From the NCBI GenBank assembly GCA_007280375.1, contig QYQG01000037.1, forward strand, positions 1 through 37,094: a stretch of 37,094 nucleotides of DNA. The letters run 5' to 3'. This document shows, piece by piece, positions 14,149 to 24,805 of the stretch. The notes below the pieces were generated by a model. That model saw only the letters and a list, made by a program, of their open reading frames with translations, did not search any database and was not told the origin of the DNA. Source of the stretch: Betaproteobacteria bacterium (lineage in GTDB: Bacteria; Pseudomonadota; Gammaproteobacteria; Burkholderiales; Thiobacillaceae). Position numbers and translations under genes: made by a program. Each line of letters opens with the position of its first letter. The stretch's first letter is position 1.

Positions 14149-14292
14149 AAGGCACTCACAAAGTCATAAACCACAGTCAGCATACCGCAAACGGCATTTA
14201 ATGCGCTATTTTTATCGCGATCCATCACCCCAAACGGACAATGGCTTTATGATGCGGCCCTAGACCTATCAAGAGAGACGATCGCAACCCCT

Positions 14293-16551
14293 ATGTTCCG
14301 CAGCTTGGGCCACCGCATCAGTAACGCCCCGCGTGCCTTTTTGGTCGTCGCCCTGCTATTGACCATCTTCGCAGGCGTGTACGGCAAAGATGTCATGCAA
14401 CGACTGACCTTGTCGCCCGGCTGGGATGTGCCAGGTAGCGGCTCGGCCTTGGCACGCCAAGCGGTACGCGAACAATATGGGCACGACGAAACCGCCGTCA
14501 TCCTGCTCTTCCGGCCGCACACCCCCGCCTTCACCCCCGATGACCCCGAATACCGCCGTGCTGTGGAGGCGGTACTCGACCCCATCGGAAACATCCCCGG
14601 CGTTTTAGGGGTCGACAGTTACTTCCAAACCCTAGACCCTGCACTGCGCTCGCACACGGGCGAGATGACCTATGCCATCGTGCGCCTCGCACGCGGCTCC
14701 GACAAAGGGATCGCCGCCTATCAAGCCGTGCGTCAACGCCTCACCTCCGAGCGTCTACAGGTCACCGCCGGCGGCGAACTGGCCACCTACATGGATGTCC
14801 GCGCCCAGCTCACCCACGATGTCGAACGCGCCGAGTGGATCAGCTTTGGCATCTTAGCGGTCCTCTTGGTATGGGTGTTTCGCTCAGTCATCGCCGCCTT
14901 GATGCCGCTCATGATCGGCGTCGTCACGGTGATACTCAGCACCGCCTTACTCAAGTTTTGCGCCCTCTTCACTGACATCACCATCTACGCCGCCAATGTA
15001 GTCTCCATGCTTGGGCTAGGCCTCGCCATCGACTACGGCCTCTTTATCGTCTCGCGTTTCCGCGAAGAACTAGCGCACGGTCACACACCCCAACACGCCT
15101 TAGGCACGACCATGGCCACCGCCGGTCACACCGTCGCCTTTAGCGGTGTGACCGTAGCCTCCAGCCTATTCTGTCTGCTGTTACTCCCACAACAGTTCTT
15201 CCAGAATATGGGACTGGCCGGCGGGCTCTCCGTGATTGCCGCGATGCTGACCGCCATTCTGCTCTTGCCGCCGTTACTCGTCCTCCTCGGTGAGCGCATC
15301 AACTATTGCGCCATACCGCGCCGTAAAGGCCGTGCGCGCGTCGATCGTGGGCGTTGGGAGCGTTTTAGTTACTGGGTGATGCATAACGCGCGCGCGGTGC
15401 TCGTCGTCAGCATATTGCTCCTAGGTTTCTTCGGTCTACCCATCTTGCACATGCAAATAGGCCCGGTCGATAGTCGTTCGTTGCCCGTCGCTGCCGAGAG
15501 CCGTCAGGTCCAGCAGATCTTGGAGCAATCTTTTCCTCGCTCGGGGATGAGCCCCTTGATCCTCAGCGTGCAGACGCAAGGCCCGGCCCACCTCGCGGCG
15601 GGCTTGACAGCCATCGACGCCCTCACACGACAAATCAACGCCCTGCCCGGCATCAATCGTGTCGACAGTCTCGTCACCCTCAGTGCCGGCATGTCCCTGG
15701 CCGACTATCAGCTATTCTATCAACACCCCGAACAATTCCCCGCCGCCAGCATCGCCCTACAGACCTACGCCAAGGGCCATCAAACCCTGGTCCTAGTACG
15801 CTACACGGCAGATCCCATCACCCCTGAGGCGCGTCAATTAGTACGGCAACTACGCGCCATGCCCTTGCCCCCCGGCATCACAGCGATGCAAGTCGGGGGC
15901 TTCCCTGCCGAACATCTGGATTATGTCGAGTCCCTCGTGCAGAACACCCCGTGGGTCATGGGCGCCATCATGCTCGTCATTGGCGTGTTGCTCTTCTTCA
16001 TGCTGGGCAGCGTCTTCTTGCCGATTAAGGCCATCCTCACCAACATCATCTCATTGACCGCCACCTTTGGCGGCTTGGTGTGGGTGTTCCAAGACGGCAA
16101 CATGGCCGGTCTACTCGGCTTTACACCGCAAGGCCAGATGGAAGGCACAGTGTTGGTCCTCATCTTCGCCACCGCCTTTGGTCTCTCGATCGACTACGAG
16201 GTCTTTCTACTCTCGCGCATCAAAGAAAGCTGCCACCGCAGTGGCGATAGCGTCACCTCTATCGCCACCGGCATCCAAAAGAGCGGCCCCATTATCACCA
16301 GCGCGGCCTTACTGATAGGCGTCGTGCTGGCCAGTTTTGCGATGGGCGAGGTGGTCTTCATGAAGGCGATGGGCCTAGGCTTATTATTCTCCGTCATCAT
16401 TGACGCCACGCTGGTGCGCATGTTGCTCGTCCCCGCCTCGTTGCGTCTATTGGGGCGTTTCAACTGGTGGGCACCGCCCTTCTTGCAGCGCATCTACCAG
16501 CGTTTTAACCTCTCTGAACACGACACCTTCACACCCCGGGGACCCACATGA
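14293..16551 (+). CDS. MMPL-family (RND-related) inner-membrane transporter
   Basis: A 752-aa inner-membrane transporter of the MMPL family, whose members export lipids or other hydrophobic molecules using the proton gradient. Two repeats are visible, each with one N-terminal helix, a periplasmic domain and a bundle of five helices: TM1 (FLVVALLLTIFAGVYG) with domain 40-180, then about 180-345; and TM7 (RAVLVVSILLLGFFGL) with domain 390-560, then 560-735. The family signatures GLGLAIDYGLFIVSRFREEL and FGLSIDYEVFLLSRIKE both carry the conserved Asp-Tyr pair for proton coupling, so it should be active. The layout resembles actinobacterial MmpL proteins; horizontal origin is possible but base composition looks like the neighbours. 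No outer-membrane or adaptor gene is adjacent. It shares an ATGA overlap with the next gene. Confidence 0.93.
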   Translation: MFRSLGHRISNAPRAFLVVALLLTIFAGVYGKDVMQRLTLSPGWDVPGSGSALARQAVREQYGHDETAVILLFRPHTPAFTPDDPEYRRAVEAVLDPIGNIPGVLGVDSYFQTLDPALRSHTGEMTYAIVRLARGSDKGIAAYQAVRQRLTSERLQVTAGGELATYMDVRAQLTHDVERAEWISFGILAVLLVWVFRSVIAALMPLMIGVVTVILSTALLKFCALFTDITIYAANVVSMLGLGLAIDYGLFIVSRFREELAHGHTPQHALGTTMATAGHTVAFSGVTVASSLFCLLLLPQQFFQNMGLAGGLSVIAAMLTAILLLPPLLVLLGERINYCAIPRRKGRARVDRGRWERFSYWVMHNARAVLVVSILLLGFFGLPILHMQIGPVDSRSLPVAAESRQVQQILEQSFPRSGMSPLILSVQTQGPAHLAAGLTAIDALTRQINALPGINRVDSLVTLSAGMSLADYQLFYQHPEQFPAASIALQTYAKGHQTLVLVRYTADPITPEARQLVRQLRAMPLPPGITAMQVGGFPAEHLDYVESLVQNTPWVMGAIMLVIGVLLFFMLGSVFLPIKAILTNIISLTATFGGLVWVFQDGNMAGLLGFTPQGQMEGTVLVLIFATAFGLSIDYEVFLLSRIKESCHRSGDSVTSIATGIQKSGPIITSAALLIGVVLASFAMGEVVFMKAMGLGLLFSVIIDATLVRMLLVPASLRLLGRFNWWAPPFLQRIYQRFNLSEHDTFTPRGPT

Positions 16552-17306
16552 ATCGTCTTCTACTCGCTATCTGCATGGTTGGCGTCACACACACGGCGAT
16601 GGCCGACTTCACCCTCAGCGGGCGCAGCACCGTCATGACCATGGGGATGAACCAAACGGGGCGCGAGGCCTTGATGATCAAAGACCACCAGATGCGCCGC
16701 GACCTCAATGAACGCGGCCGCAACTACAGCTACCTCTACGACATCAAGCGCAAAGAGGTGGCCGTGATCGATCACCTCATGCGCACTGCAGAGGTGCGCG
16801 CCCTCACCGCCCGTAGTCGTAGCAGCGATGGCAACAACAGCATGAGCTTTAACATCAAACCCACAGGGCGTAACACCGCCCTAGGTGACTGGCATTGCGA
16901 AGAGTTCGAGCTCGCCGCCAGCATGCCGATTGAGTGGGGCACCGAGAAGGCGACGATACACCTTGAGGGTCAGGTGTGGTTAGACCGCAAGGCCAGCGAG
17001 CGCAAGGAGCTCGCACCCTTTATACAGACCATCGAGAATGAAGATTTCTTTGCGGGTACCGCATCAAACAACAGCCCCACCTCCCCACAAGTGCGCATCT
17101 TCAACGAAGCTGCGCGCAAGATGTTATCCAAAGGCATGGTCTGTGCAACCCAGATAAGCTTCAAATTTGAGGGGGCCGGCCCCATGGCCGACCTCGCACG
17201 GCGCAGTCAAACGCGCGCCGGCATGGCCTACGAGGCCCACTCCGACGCCGCCATCAGCGAGGCAACCTTCGCCATCCCAGCTGGTTATCGCGTCGATCGC
17301 CGCTAA
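16548..17306 (+). CDS. Exported DUF4412-like protein coupled to the MMPL transporter
   Basis: 252-aa exported protein with signal peptide ([16 protein letters not shown], cut before DFTLSG). The start overlaps the MMPL stop as ATGA, so both are translated together. The mature part begins with beta-strand-like segments ([52 protein letters not shown]) in the pattern of DUF4412-type periplasmic proteins, which resemble LolA/LppX-like lipid-binding sheets. That likeness is a judgement from the pattern, not a proven match. Two cysteines (in WHCEEFE and GMVCATQ) could pair. A periplasmic carrier or assessor for the MMPL substrate is a reasonable guess. The gene converges with prfA and the two stop codons physically overlap (CTAA). 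Confidence 0.78.
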   Translation: MNRLLLAICMVGVTHTAMADFTLSGRSTVMTMGMNQTGREALMIKDHQMRRDLNERGRNYSYLYDIKRKEVAVIDHLMRTAEVRALTARSRSSDGNNSMSFNIKPTGRNTALGDWHCEEFELAASMPIEWGTEKATIHLEGQVWLDRKASERKELAPFIQTIENEDFFAGTASNNSPTSPQVRIFNEAARKMLSKGMVCATQISFKFEGAGPMADLARRSQTRAGMAYEAHSDAAISEATFAIPAGYRVDRR

Positions 17307-18388
17307 CCCACCGCCCCGCTCAGGGTGGCCAACTGCTCGGCCTGATGTTCGCTGGCCAGCGCGGCGATCAGTTCCCCCATATCGCCATCCATGATGGCAT
17401 CAATCTTATACAGCGTCAGGTTGATGCGATGGTCGGTGATGCGTCCCTGCGGAAAGTTGTAGGTGCGGATGCGATCAGAACGGTCGCCGCTGCCCACCAG
17501 CGATTTGCGCGTTGACGCCTCTTCTGCGTGTGCCACGCGATCTTGTGCATCTTGGATGCGGGCGGCCAGTACGCCCAAGGCCTGCGCCTTGTTACGGTGT
17601 TGCGAGCGATCATCTTGGCATTCGACCACAATGCCGGTCGGCAGGTGCGTGATGCGCACCGCCGAATCGGTCTTGTTGATGTGCTGGCCACCCGCGCCAC
17701 TGGCCCGATAGGTGTCTATTTTCAAATCCGCCGGGTTGATCGCCACCGCCACGCGCTCGTCGGCCTCCGGCATCACCGCCACCGTGCAGGCCGAGGTGTG
17801 GATACGCCCTTGCGACTCGGTCTCTGGCACGCGCTGGACGCGATGCCCGCCCGATTCAAACTTGAGCCGGGAGTACGCGCCCTGCCCATTGACGCGGCAG
17901 ATGATCTCCTTGAAACCACCCACCTCGCCGGGGCTTTCCGAGACGATCTCCACCTGCCAGCGTTGCCGTTCGGCATAGCGGGCGTACATGCGAAACAAGG
18001 TGCCCGCAAACAGGGCCGACTCGTTGCCGCCCGTCCCGGCGCGGATCTCCAAGAACACATTGCGCTCGTCGTTGGGGTCTTTAGGCAGCAACAAGACCTG
18101 CAACGCGGCCTCGACCTGCACGATGCGCGCCTCGGCATCGGTGATCTCGTCCTCGGCCAATTCGCGCATCTCTGGGTCTGCGATCAGCTCGCGCGCCGTG
18201 GCAAGGTCGGCCTGCGCCTGCTGCCAAGCGCGATATTCCGCGACCACCGGGCCGATCTCGCTCTGTTCACGGGTGATCCGGCGATAACGATCCATATTCG
18301 CCGTGACCGTGGGTTCGGCCAACAACGCGTCGATCTCGATATGGCGATCAACGAGTTGATCAAGTTTATTGATGAGGGTGGGGTTCAT
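17303..18388 (-). CDS. prfA: Peptide chain release factor 1
   Basis: Reads UAA and UAG stop codons and triggers release of the finished peptide. The 361-aa length equals E. coli RF1 almost exactly. It has the peptide-anticodon region [19 protein letters not shown] (PxT type, here PET), the catalytic [12 protein letters not shown] loop whose Gln is methylated by PrmC, and [17 protein letters not shown]. It follows hemA with a 52-nt gap, the normal gammaproteobacterial order. Its partner prmC, usually next, is displaced by the MMPL block. The 3' end overlaps the stop of the converging DUF4412-like gene by 4 bp, with no terminator between. Confidence 0.98.
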   Translation of the reverse strand: MNPTLINKLDQLVDRHIEIDALLAEPTVTANMDRYRRITREQSEIGPVVAEYRAWQQAQADLATARELIADPEMRELAEDEITDAEARIVQVEAALQVLLLPKDPNDERNVFLEIRAGTGGNESALFAGTLFRMYARYAERQRWQVEIVSESPGEVGGFKEIICRVNGQGAYSRLKFESGGHRVQRVPETESQGRIHTSACTVAVMPEADERVAVAINPADLKIDTYRASGAGGQHINKTDSAVRITHLPTGIVVECQDDRSQHRNKAQALGVLAARIQDAQDRVAHAEEASTRKSLVGSGDRSDRIRTYNFPQGRITDHRINLTLYKIDAIMDGDMGELIAALASEHQAEQLATLSGAVG

Positions 18389-18440
18389 AGCGGACTTAAA
18401 GGAAAGGGAACACGCCGGACAACGAGGGCGGCCAGCGTCG

Positions 18441-19694
18441 CTAGCGTTCGCCGTGCAGGTTATAGAGCCGTTCGATCAGGTGCGCGAGACGCCCTTGTTC
18501 GTCGCCTTGAGCGTGACCCAAGGCATGCGTAGGCTCGTGTAGGAATTTATTGGTCAAGGCCTTGGACAAGGCATCCAAGACCTGCGCCGGATCCTCGCCA
18601 TGGGTGAGGTGTTTCAGGGCCTTTTCTAGTTCATGGCGACGCAAGCGTTCACCATGATCGCGCAGGGCGCGCACCGTCGGCACCGCACGGCGGCTATCGA
18701 TCCAATGCGTAAACTCGCTCACCCGCGTGGTGATGATGGCTTCCGCCTCGTCCACCTTGGAGCGCCGCGCGTCGTGACCGGCGCGAATCACCTCACCCAA
18801 GTCGTCCACGGTGTAGAGGTAGACATCACTCAACTCACCCACCTCGGCCTCAATGTCGCGTGGCACGGCCAGATCCACCATAAACATCGGCCGATGCCGC
18901 CGCGCCTTGAGGGCGCGTTCGGCCAGCCCCAGACCCAAGATGGGCAAGGGGCTGGCGGTCGAGGTGCAGACGATATCAAACTCGTGCAGGATCTCAGGCA
19001 ACCGGGTGAGCGCGGCGGCCTCACCACCCAACCGGTCGGCCAACTCGCGCGCCCGTTCGACGGTGCGATTAACCACCATGATGCGACGCGGGGTGCGCGC
19101 GGCAAAATGGGTGGCGACCAGCTCGATCATCTCGCCCGCACCGATAAACAGCACCGATTGCCGGGCGATCGACGGGAAGATGCGCTCCGCGAGGGCCACG
19201 GCCGCCGCCGACATCGACACCGTATTGGCCCCGATCTCGGTCGCGGTACGCACCTCTTTCGCCACCGCAAAGGTATTTTGAAACAGCTTGGACAACAGCG
19301 TGCCCACCGTCCCCAGCGTCTGCGCCTTATCCACCGCCTGCTTGAGCTGCCCCAAGATCTGCGTCTCGCCTAACACCATCGAGTCCAAGCCCGAGGCGAC
19401 ACGAAAGGCGTGACGAATCGCGTCATCGCCCGCGAAGATCGTCAGATAGGGGCTGACCTCCGTGCGCGGGATGCCATGAAAATCGGCCAGCCAATCCGCC
19501 ACCGCCTCAGGCGTATGTGTGTTGCAATACACCTCCGTACGATTGCAGGTGGACACAATAATGGCTTCGCTGGCGCGTTCGTCCCGCGTCAGATCCTGCA
19601 AGGCCCGTTCCAAGATATCCGGCGGAAAGGCCACGCGCTCCCGTACGGCGACGGGCGCGGTGTGGTGGTTGATGCCAAAGGCAAAGAGTTGCAT
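18441..19694 (-). CDS. hemA: Glutamyl-tRNA reductase
   Basis: First enzyme of C5 tetrapyrrole synthesis, reducing glutamyl-tRNA(Glu) to glutamate-1-semialdehyde with NADPH. The 417-aa protein starts [23 protein letters not shown], carries the catalytic Cys50 in STCNRTEVY, the [17 protein letters not shown]-like signature (here [15 protein letters not shown]), the NADPH-binding [10 protein letters not shown], and a C-terminal dimerisation helix. It begins the hemA-prfA pair, probably its own transcription unit starting from the gap after the penicillin-binding protein gene, although read-through from hemF is possible. Confidence 0.97.
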   Translation of the reverse strand: MQLFAFGINHHTAPVAVRERVAFPPDILERALQDLTRDERASEAIIVSTCNRTEVYCNTHTPEAVADWLADFHGIPRTEVSPYLTIFAGDDAIRHAFRVASGLDSMVLGETQILGQLKQAVDKAQTLGTVGTLLSKLFQNTFAVAKEVRTATEIGANTVSMSAAAVALAERIFPSIARQSVLFIGAGEMIELVATHFAARTPRRIMVVNRTVERARELADRLGGEAAALTRLPEILHEFDIVCTSTASPLPILGLGLAERALKARRHRPMFMVDLAVPRDIEAEVGELSDVYLYTVDDLGEVIRAGHDARRSKVDEAEAIITTRVSEFTHWIDSRRAVPTVRALRDHGERLRRHELEKALKHLTHGEDPAQVLDALSKALTNKFLHEPTHALGHAQGDEQGRLAHLIERLYNLHGER

Positions 19695-19735
19695 CCCGTT
19701 GTTCTGCGTGCCGCTAGCGTAAACTAAAGAGCGGC

Positions 19736-19741
19736 ATTGTA
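19736..19741 (-). promoter_or_regulatory. Possible -10 box of a hemA promoter
   Basis: On the minus strand GGGTACAATGC contains TACAAT, 41 nt before the hemA ATG in the 74-nt gap. No good -35 box is visible at 16-18 bp, so an activator or weak activity must be assumed. Confidence 0.35.
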
Positions 19742-19768
19742 CCCGATGCGCCCCACGCCACCCGCCCG

Positions 19769-22700
19769 TTAAAACAGGTATTCATACTCAGGCGAGACCC
19801 AGGGATTGCGTTTCTGCTCGGGCTTAGGCGCCTCCACCACCGGCGGCGCCGGAGGCGGTGCGGGCGACGCCAAGGGACGCGACACAACGACCGACGCAGG
19901 CACGCTGACGCTCGGCGCGTTCGGCGTCGGCACGGGTCGGGTTATCGCAACGGGCTTTGCCGGTGGCACAGAGGCCGCCGGGATAGCGGCAGAGGGGACA
20001 GCCGCCTTGGCCACCGGGGCAGCCGAGCGTGTTGCCAGCACGGGCTTAGGCGGTACAAGCACAGGCTTCGCTAGCGGCTTAGGCGCTACCACGGCCACCT
20101 GTTTAGTCACCGCCGCACGCGCCACAGACTCCGCCTTAGCCTCCGCATCAAAGGCCGCCACCTGCGCCAGCCACGGCAATTCGGCATTTTCTTGACCTAA
20201 CACCAAGGGGCGCAGGATAGGCGCCATGGTCTTCAAGAGTTGCACTGGCAGGCCGCTGGTGAAATGGTAGTTGCCCGCTTGCTCGCCCGGCACAAAGGCG
20301 GTGATCACGCCGAAATAGCGTTCGCCCATAAAGAAGGCAAAGGTCGCGACGCGGTTCATCACCTTCTCTTCGATGACGCGCCCGCCCGCCGCGATGACCT
20401 GCATCCGGTGGTCGCCCGTCCCCGTTTTACCCCCAATCGCGAGGCTACCCTCGGCGGTCGGGAACGCGCCCTTGATGCGCCGCGCCGTGCCGTTCTCGAC
20501 CACATCTAACAAGGCCTTACGCACCACCTGCGCCACCACCGGGTCGAAGATCCGCTCAGGTTTCATCGGCGTGCGCCGGAACACGGTGTGATACGGCGTA
20601 TCCGCGCCGAATTCCAGTTGCCTAATGTTCACGGACGGCAACTTCACGCCATCGTTACGGATCACGCCCATCATCTCGGCCAAGGCCGCCGGGCGGTCGG
20701 CCGACGAACCAATCGCCGAGGCATACGACGGCACCAGACTGTTAAAGGGATAACCCAGCCGGCGCCAGCGTTTGTGCAACTCTTGGAAAGACTCGATCTC
20801 CATCAGCGACTGGATACGATTGTCCTGTGCATTTTTGCGCCCCGTGGTGAACAACCAATCATAGACCTCGATCCGCTCACGGCCCGATTTCTGCACCAAC
20901 TCCTCCCACTTTGCCGTCGGGTGTTGACGCAGATAGGCCGCCAACCACAACTCCAACGGGTGAATCTGGGTAATATAGCCCCGATCGGCGAGATTAAACT
21001 TGTCCGGCCCATAGGTCTCAAACAGATAGGCCATGTCCTTGTCGTCATACGCGCCGGGCCGCACCAAACGGCCGCGCATCAACCGGGTAAAGGCCGCCAG
21101 ATCGGCCTGCGGCTCAATGTAACGAAACACCGCCGCCAGCCGCTTGGGGTGCGCGGCCAAGTGGTTAAGCAGGTTGTCGGCCATCTGCGACGGGGTCAGG
21201 CCACGATATTTTTTGTGGAACCGGGCGAGGAAGGCGCGCCCTTCGCTGTCGGCAAACTTGACCAGATAGGTGTCTCGCTTAGGATCGTTGACATCGGCCA
21301 AGACGCGCGCCGCCGTCGAGGGCGCACGATAGGTCAGGTGATGGATGACATCGCGCATCAGACGGATGAAGGGCAGGTTGACCGAGTTGCGTGTCGATTC
21401 CCACAGGTCCATGACCTTATGATTGTCTTCGCTATGGAAGTTATTGAAATGGTGCACCCCGCCGCCGGTGTAAAAGCCCTCACCGGGGTTAGCCGAATAA
21501 CGGCGGCCCATCGCCGCCTCGAGCGTACCGTTCAGACTCCGATCGCCCGGGCCGCGCAGGTGCGCGATGAGCCACGCCGTCAACACATCCTTGGCCGGTA
21601 CACTGACCTTGGCTAACTGCGCCGCAGACTTTCCAGCAAACTGTTTATGCAGGTCAGCGATGATCTCCAGATAGGTGATCAGCGTGCGCAACTTGGCCGA
21701 CGAGCCCATGTCCAGTTTCGCGCCTTGATTGATGTCGAAGGGCTGATTGAGGTTGTCGGCCTGAATCCGCACCACCGCGCCCTCGGCGGTCAGCTCGTGC
21801 AAGGTAAAGCTGAAGATGATCTTGGTCAGGTCATCGTCCGGCTCTAGCAGGTAATGCCCATAGAGGCCCAACTCCGCCACCGCCGCTGGGTCGTTCAACC
21901 GTTTGAGTTGTTGCGTGACCGCGCGCTGGGCGCTGGCATGGAGCGTGGTATCGACATTGAGGTCGAGCCGGTCGAGGTCATAAAGCTGCGAGAGGCCCAG
22001 TTGCCGGGTGATGTCCGCACGCAAGGCGTTGGCCGCCTTGTTCTCGACAAAGGTCAAGGTCTGGCTCGCCTTCGCGGGCGCGGGTTTGCGAAATTGCAGT
22101 TTAGCGCTCAAGGCCAGATCGCGAATCTCCTCGTTGATGATCCCCGCCTTGGCCAACATGCGCAGGTGGGTGTCCGCCTGCGTTTCCAGTTGCGCCCGAT
22201 CAGCTATTAAATAAAACGAAGGCCGCCGCTGGGCGATCAACAAGGCCAAGACATGCTTATAGGCCCGCGCCGATTCCGCCGAGATGGCCGGGCCGCGCAC
22301 CAGACGATTGACCTCATCAAAATCCAGACCAAACCACGCATCCAGCGCATCGGCCGTGCCGATCACCTCGCCATGCCCCGGCGCAGCGGACAGCGGCACG
22401 GTATTGAGATAGGCCTGCACCAGACGCCGCCGGGTGACGCGCGTATCGGTGCCGTCGATATAGGCACGCAACGAGGCCGAGGCCATCTGCGTCAGCTTAT
22501 CGCCGCCGGACAGGGTCAGGCCATCGGGCGTGTGACGGTATTTCTCGATCTGCGTGGCGAGGGTAGAGCCACCCGGCACCTTGCGCCCCGGTTGCACGAC
22601 CTGCACCGCCTTTTCCAACACGGCCTGGGCAAACCGATCCCACTCCACCGCCGGGTTGCGTTGCGGATGATTAGGGTCGAGCAATTCGCGGTTCTCGATA

Positions 22701-23203
22701 TAGAGCAGGGTATTGGCAATGACCGGCGGGATGTCCTCAAAACGGACATAGTGGCGTTTCGGTTGCGGCAGGCTGAACAAGGTCTCTTGATTGCAACCGC
22801 GCAAGGTCACGCCCGCGACCGATTTCTCGTTATAGGGCAAGAACAGACCAAAGGCCCCGACGCGATTCATATCGTCGGAGATACGCGCCTGCTTGGCCAA
22901 GACATAGCCGCGCTGCGTCAACCGTTGGGTAAACTCAGGGATGCGGTTATAGCCCAAGCGGACATCGTAAGGGCCTTGCCCCGGAAAGACGATCTGCGCG
23001 CTGGGGCCATCGTTCAGTGTCCAAGTCAGCCGCTTGCCGTAGCCCGCCAACAACATCGCCTGAAACGGCGAGGCGATCATCTCGTAGGCCGCAATCAAGG
23101 CCGCCGCAAACACGAGCAGACCCACCATCCACCACGGCCAACGCCGCTTCTTGCGCGGCGGGCGAACGGGTTCTAGCGGGACATATTCAGATCGTTCTCT
23201 CAT
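19769..23203 (-). CDS. Large bifunctional (class A-type) penicillin-binding protein with altered GT51 motifs
   Basis: Inner-membrane-anchored peptidoglycan synthase, 1144 aa, longer than PBP1a/PBP1b (about 850). Order: cytoplasmic Arg/Lys/Pro-rich head, membrane anchor (about 24-44), a glycosyltransferase-51 domain (about 150-310) with [17 protein letters not shown] and YLNTVPLS, then a transpeptidase with nucleophile SSAK (~499), SVN (~606) and KTGTGD (~925). The 319 residues between SVN and KTG are about 200 more than in PBP1b, so the transpeptidase has a large insert. In GT51, the first catalytic Glu is kept (ENREL for EDRxF), but Gln seems to replace the second (KLTQM where KxxE is expected). 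Polymerase activity may therefore be weak or absent. The last ~110 residues are Pro/Ala/Val-rich low complexity. It overlaps hemF by 17 bp. Confidence 0.9.
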   Translation of the reverse strand: MRERSEYVPLEPVRPPRKKRRWPWWMVGLLVFAAALIAAYEMIASPFQAMLLAGYGKRLTWTLNDGPSAQIVFPGQGPYDVRLGYNRIPEFTQRLTQRGYVLAKQARISDDMNRVGAFGLFLPYNEKSVAGVTLRGCNQETLFSLPQPKRHYVRFEDIPPVIANTLLYIENRELLDPNHPQRNPAVEWDRFAQAVLEKAVQVVQPGRKVPGGSTLATQIEKYRHTPDGLTLSGGDKLTQMASASLRAYIDGTDTRVTRRRLVQAYLNTVPLSAAPGHGEVIGTADALDAWFGLDFDEVNRLVRGPAISAESARAYKHVLALLIAQRRPSFYLIADRAQLETQADTHLRMLAKAGIINEEIRDLALSAKLQFRKPAPAKASQTLTFVENKAANALRADITRQLGLSQLYDLDRLDLNVDTTLHASAQRAVTQQLKRLNDPAAVAELGLYGHYLLEPDDDLTKIIFSFTLHELTAEGAVVRIQADNLNQPFDINQGAKLDMGSSAKLRTLITYLEIIADLHKQFAGKSAAQLAKVSVPAKDVLTAWLIAHLRGPGDRSLNGTLEAAMGRRYSANPGEGFYTGGGVHHFNNFHSEDNHKVMDLWESTRNSVNLPFIRLMRDVIHHLTYRAPSTAARVLADVNDPKRDTYLVKFADSEGRAFLARFHKKYRGLTPSQMADNLLNHLAAHPKRLAAVFRYIEPQADLAAFTRLMRGRLVRPGAYDDKDMAYLFETYGPDKFNLADRGYITQIHPLELWLAAYLRQHPTAKWEELVQKSGRERIEVYDWLFTTGRKNAQDNRIQSLMEIESFQELHKRWRRLGYPFNSLVPSYASAIGSSADRPAALAEMMGVIRNDGVKLPSVNIRQLEFGADTPYHTVFRRTPMKPERIFDPVVAQVVRKALLDVVENGTARRIKGAFPTAEGSLAIGGKTGTGDHRMQVIAAGGRVIEEKVMNRVATFAFFMGERYFGVITAFVPGEQAGNYHFTSGLPVQLLKTMAPILRPLVLGQENAELPWLAQVAAFDAEAKAESVARAAVTKQVAVVAPKPLAKPVLVPPKPVLATRSAAPVAKAAVPSAAIPAASVPPAKPVAITRPVPTPNAPSVSVPASVVVSRPLASPAPPPAPPVVEAPKPEQKRNPWVSPEYEYLF

Positions 23204-24140
23204 CTAGCCAATCTCTCGGTTTAAGGAACACATCATACAGCCGCGCCTCGGCGGAGCCGGGTTCGGGGTGCCAGTCATAACGCCATTTAACGATGGGCGG
23301 CATCGACATCAAGATCGCCTCGGTACGCCCGCCCGATTGCAGACCAAACAGCGTGCCACGGTCAAACACCAAATTAAACTCGACATAGCGGCCGCGTCGA
23401 TAGGCCTGGAAATCGCGTTCGCGTTCGCCATAGGGCAGGTCTTTGCGACGCTCGAGGATGGGCGCGTAGGCGGGGATAAACCGTTCGCCGACGCTACGCA
23501 TCAAGGCGAAGCTGTGCTCAAAGCCACCCGCATTGAGATCATCAAAAAAGATGCCGCCCACGCCACGCGGCTCGTTGCGATGCCTCAAGAAAAAGTAACG
23601 GTCGCACCAGGCCTTGTACTCGGCGTGTACGCCCTCACCAAACGGGGCCAGCGCATCGGCACAGCCCTGATGGAAATACCGCGCGTCCTCCTCAAAGCCA
23701 TAATACGGGGTCAGATCCATGCCGCCGCCAAACCACCAGATCGGCTCGGCATCGACCTGCGTAGCGATAAAGAAACGCACATTCAGGTGCACGGTCGGCG
23801 CATACGGGTTGCGCGGATGCAAGACCAAGGACACCCCCATCGCCTCCCACGGCCGCCCCGCCAATTCGGGCCGATGCGCCGTCGCCGAGGCCGGCATCTG
23901 CGCCCCGGTGACATGGGAGAAATTGACCCCGCCGCGCTCGAATACCGCGCCCTCTTCGATCAGACACGACAGCCCGCCACCGCCTTCTGGTCGCGTCCAC
24001 GCGTCGCGACGAAAAGCATTGCCGTCGATCTGCTCCAACCGAGCCACGATCTGCGCCTGCAAGTCGTGCAAAAACGTCTTAACGCGCGCGGTTTTCGCGT
24101 GCGGCGGGGAGGCGGATAACGGTTGTAGTAATTTAGGCAC
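23187..24140 (-). CDS. hemF: Oxygen-dependent coproporphyrinogen III oxidase
   Basis: Uses O2 to decarboxylate two propionates of coproporphyrinogen III, giving protoporphyrinogen IX for heme. The 317-aa sequence is very like E. coli HemF (299 aa): [25 protein letters not shown], the [19 protein letters not shown] signature, KHRNE-type [17 protein letters not shown], and [27 protein letters not shown]. The extra ~18 residues at the N-terminus may mean a later start, but the ATG is acceptable. It implies at least microaerobic growth. The following penicillin-binding protein gene overlaps its end; hemA and prfA follow further on. Confidence 0.97.
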   Translation of the reverse strand: MPKLLQPLSASPPHAKTARVKTFLHDLQAQIVARLEQIDGNAFRRDAWTRPEGGGGLSCLIEEGAVFERGGVNFSHVTGAQMPASATAHRPELAGRPWEAMGVSLVLHPRNPYAPTVHLNVRFFIATQVDAEPIWWFGGGMDLTPYYGFEEDARYFHQGCADALAPFGEGVHAEYKAWCDRYFFLRHRNEPRGVGGIFFDDLNAGGFEHSFALMRSVGERFIPAYAPILERRKDLPYGERERDFQAYRRGRYVEFNLVFDRGTLFGLQSGGRTEAILMSMPPIVKWRYDWHPEPGSAEARLYDVFLKPRDWLDERTI

Positions 24141-24275
24141 GGCGCGGATTGTAGCGGGGTTTTGCGGGTTTTAGGCAGCGCACACAACACACCGCGCAAA
24201 AACATCCCTGCCGCGCCCACGGGTTGTCAGCACGGCGAACAATGGCTGGCGGATAAAAACAAGCTACCCACCGCC

Positions 24276-24297
24276 GTAGGAGCGGGCTTGCCCGCGA
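24276..24297 (+). repeat. REP element
   Basis: GTAGGAGCGGGCTTGCCCGCGA, the canonical Pseudomonas-type REP with stem GCGGGC/GCCCGC. It is identical over its first 21 bases to the reverse-oriented copy at 5769-5789. It lies in the 284-bp gap between hemF and the lipoprotein genes. Confidence 0.85.
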
Positions 24298-24347
24298 TTA
24301 ACCCTTGTACGACTCCAGCTAAACACGCACCTTGTGCCACATTGTGG

Positions 24348-24365
24348 GGCGGGCTTTAGCCCGCC
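24348..24365 (+). repeat. Second REP-like palindrome
   Basis: GGCGGGCT, TT, AGCCCGCC: an 8-bp perfect stem preceded by GTGG. It is a variant of the REP core, 50 bp after the copy at 24276-24297 in the same gap. It may also help terminate the lipoprotein transcripts. Confidence 0.75.
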
Positions 24366-24424
24366 AAGATACATTCATCGGCTTAGTCACCCATGGTTGA
24401 GATGGCCAAGTTTGATGGAGGATG

Positions 24425-24805
24425 CTAATCGGTAAACTTTACGCACATACCTTTAGCGTCCATATACCCCCATGTTGTGAAACCAATGCCGCTTTTGTAA
24501 GCGACATTAACCACGGCATCCGCACCCATCGCATCAGCCTTTTCGACTAGGGCTGCATTAACCAGCTCAACAGAGGGATCTTTATGGAATAGCGTCAGCT
24601 TTTTAACACTTACCTCAACCGGCCCAACCTCTTTGTATTTGCGCGGAAACAGATCGCTCTCGGAGATGATGACCTTGGGCCTACTTTTTCCCGGTTGTGA
24701 GGCCTCTACCGTAAAGTTAGAGTCCACGCGATAACTCGCGCAACCGCTCAAAAGAGCAAAGGCCGTTATGGCAACCACATGGTTTACTGCACCATGAATC
24801 TTCAT
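24425..24805 (-). CDS. Putative lipoprotein, YbjQ/RcsF-like pattern
   Basis: 126-aa lipoprotein: signal sequence ending in lipobox LSGC (Cys22). The mature part ends in an alpha-beta pattern VELVNAALVEKADAMGADAVVNVAYKSG...MCVKF. The 'A..kA...GADAVvnv.y' signature recalls YbjQ-type and RcsF-like small envelope proteins, where it packs as helix-strand; this is a resemblance only. The start forms an ATGA overlap with the upstream lipoprotein gene, so the two are translated together. Base composition is visibly less GC-rich than the housekeeping genes on both sides. Confidence 0.8.
   Translation of the reverse strand: MKIHGAVNHVVAITAFALLSGCASYRVDSNFTVEASQPGKSRPKVIISESDLFPRKYKEVGPVEVSVKKLTLFHKDPSVELVNAALVEKADAMGADAVVNVAYKSGIGFTTWGYMDAKGMCVKFTD

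Noticed and set aside
17528-18532. 334-aa plus-strand ORF antisense to prfA and the hemA end
   Set aside because: It covers a certain prfA gene and shows the Arg/His/Leu-rich composition of a GC shadow; no ribosome site or motif.
20588-23176. Long plus-strand ORFs (342 and 307 aa) inside the penicillin-binding protein gene
   Set aside because: They are antisense to a gene with all transpeptidase motifs and have Arg/Gln/His-rich shadow composition.
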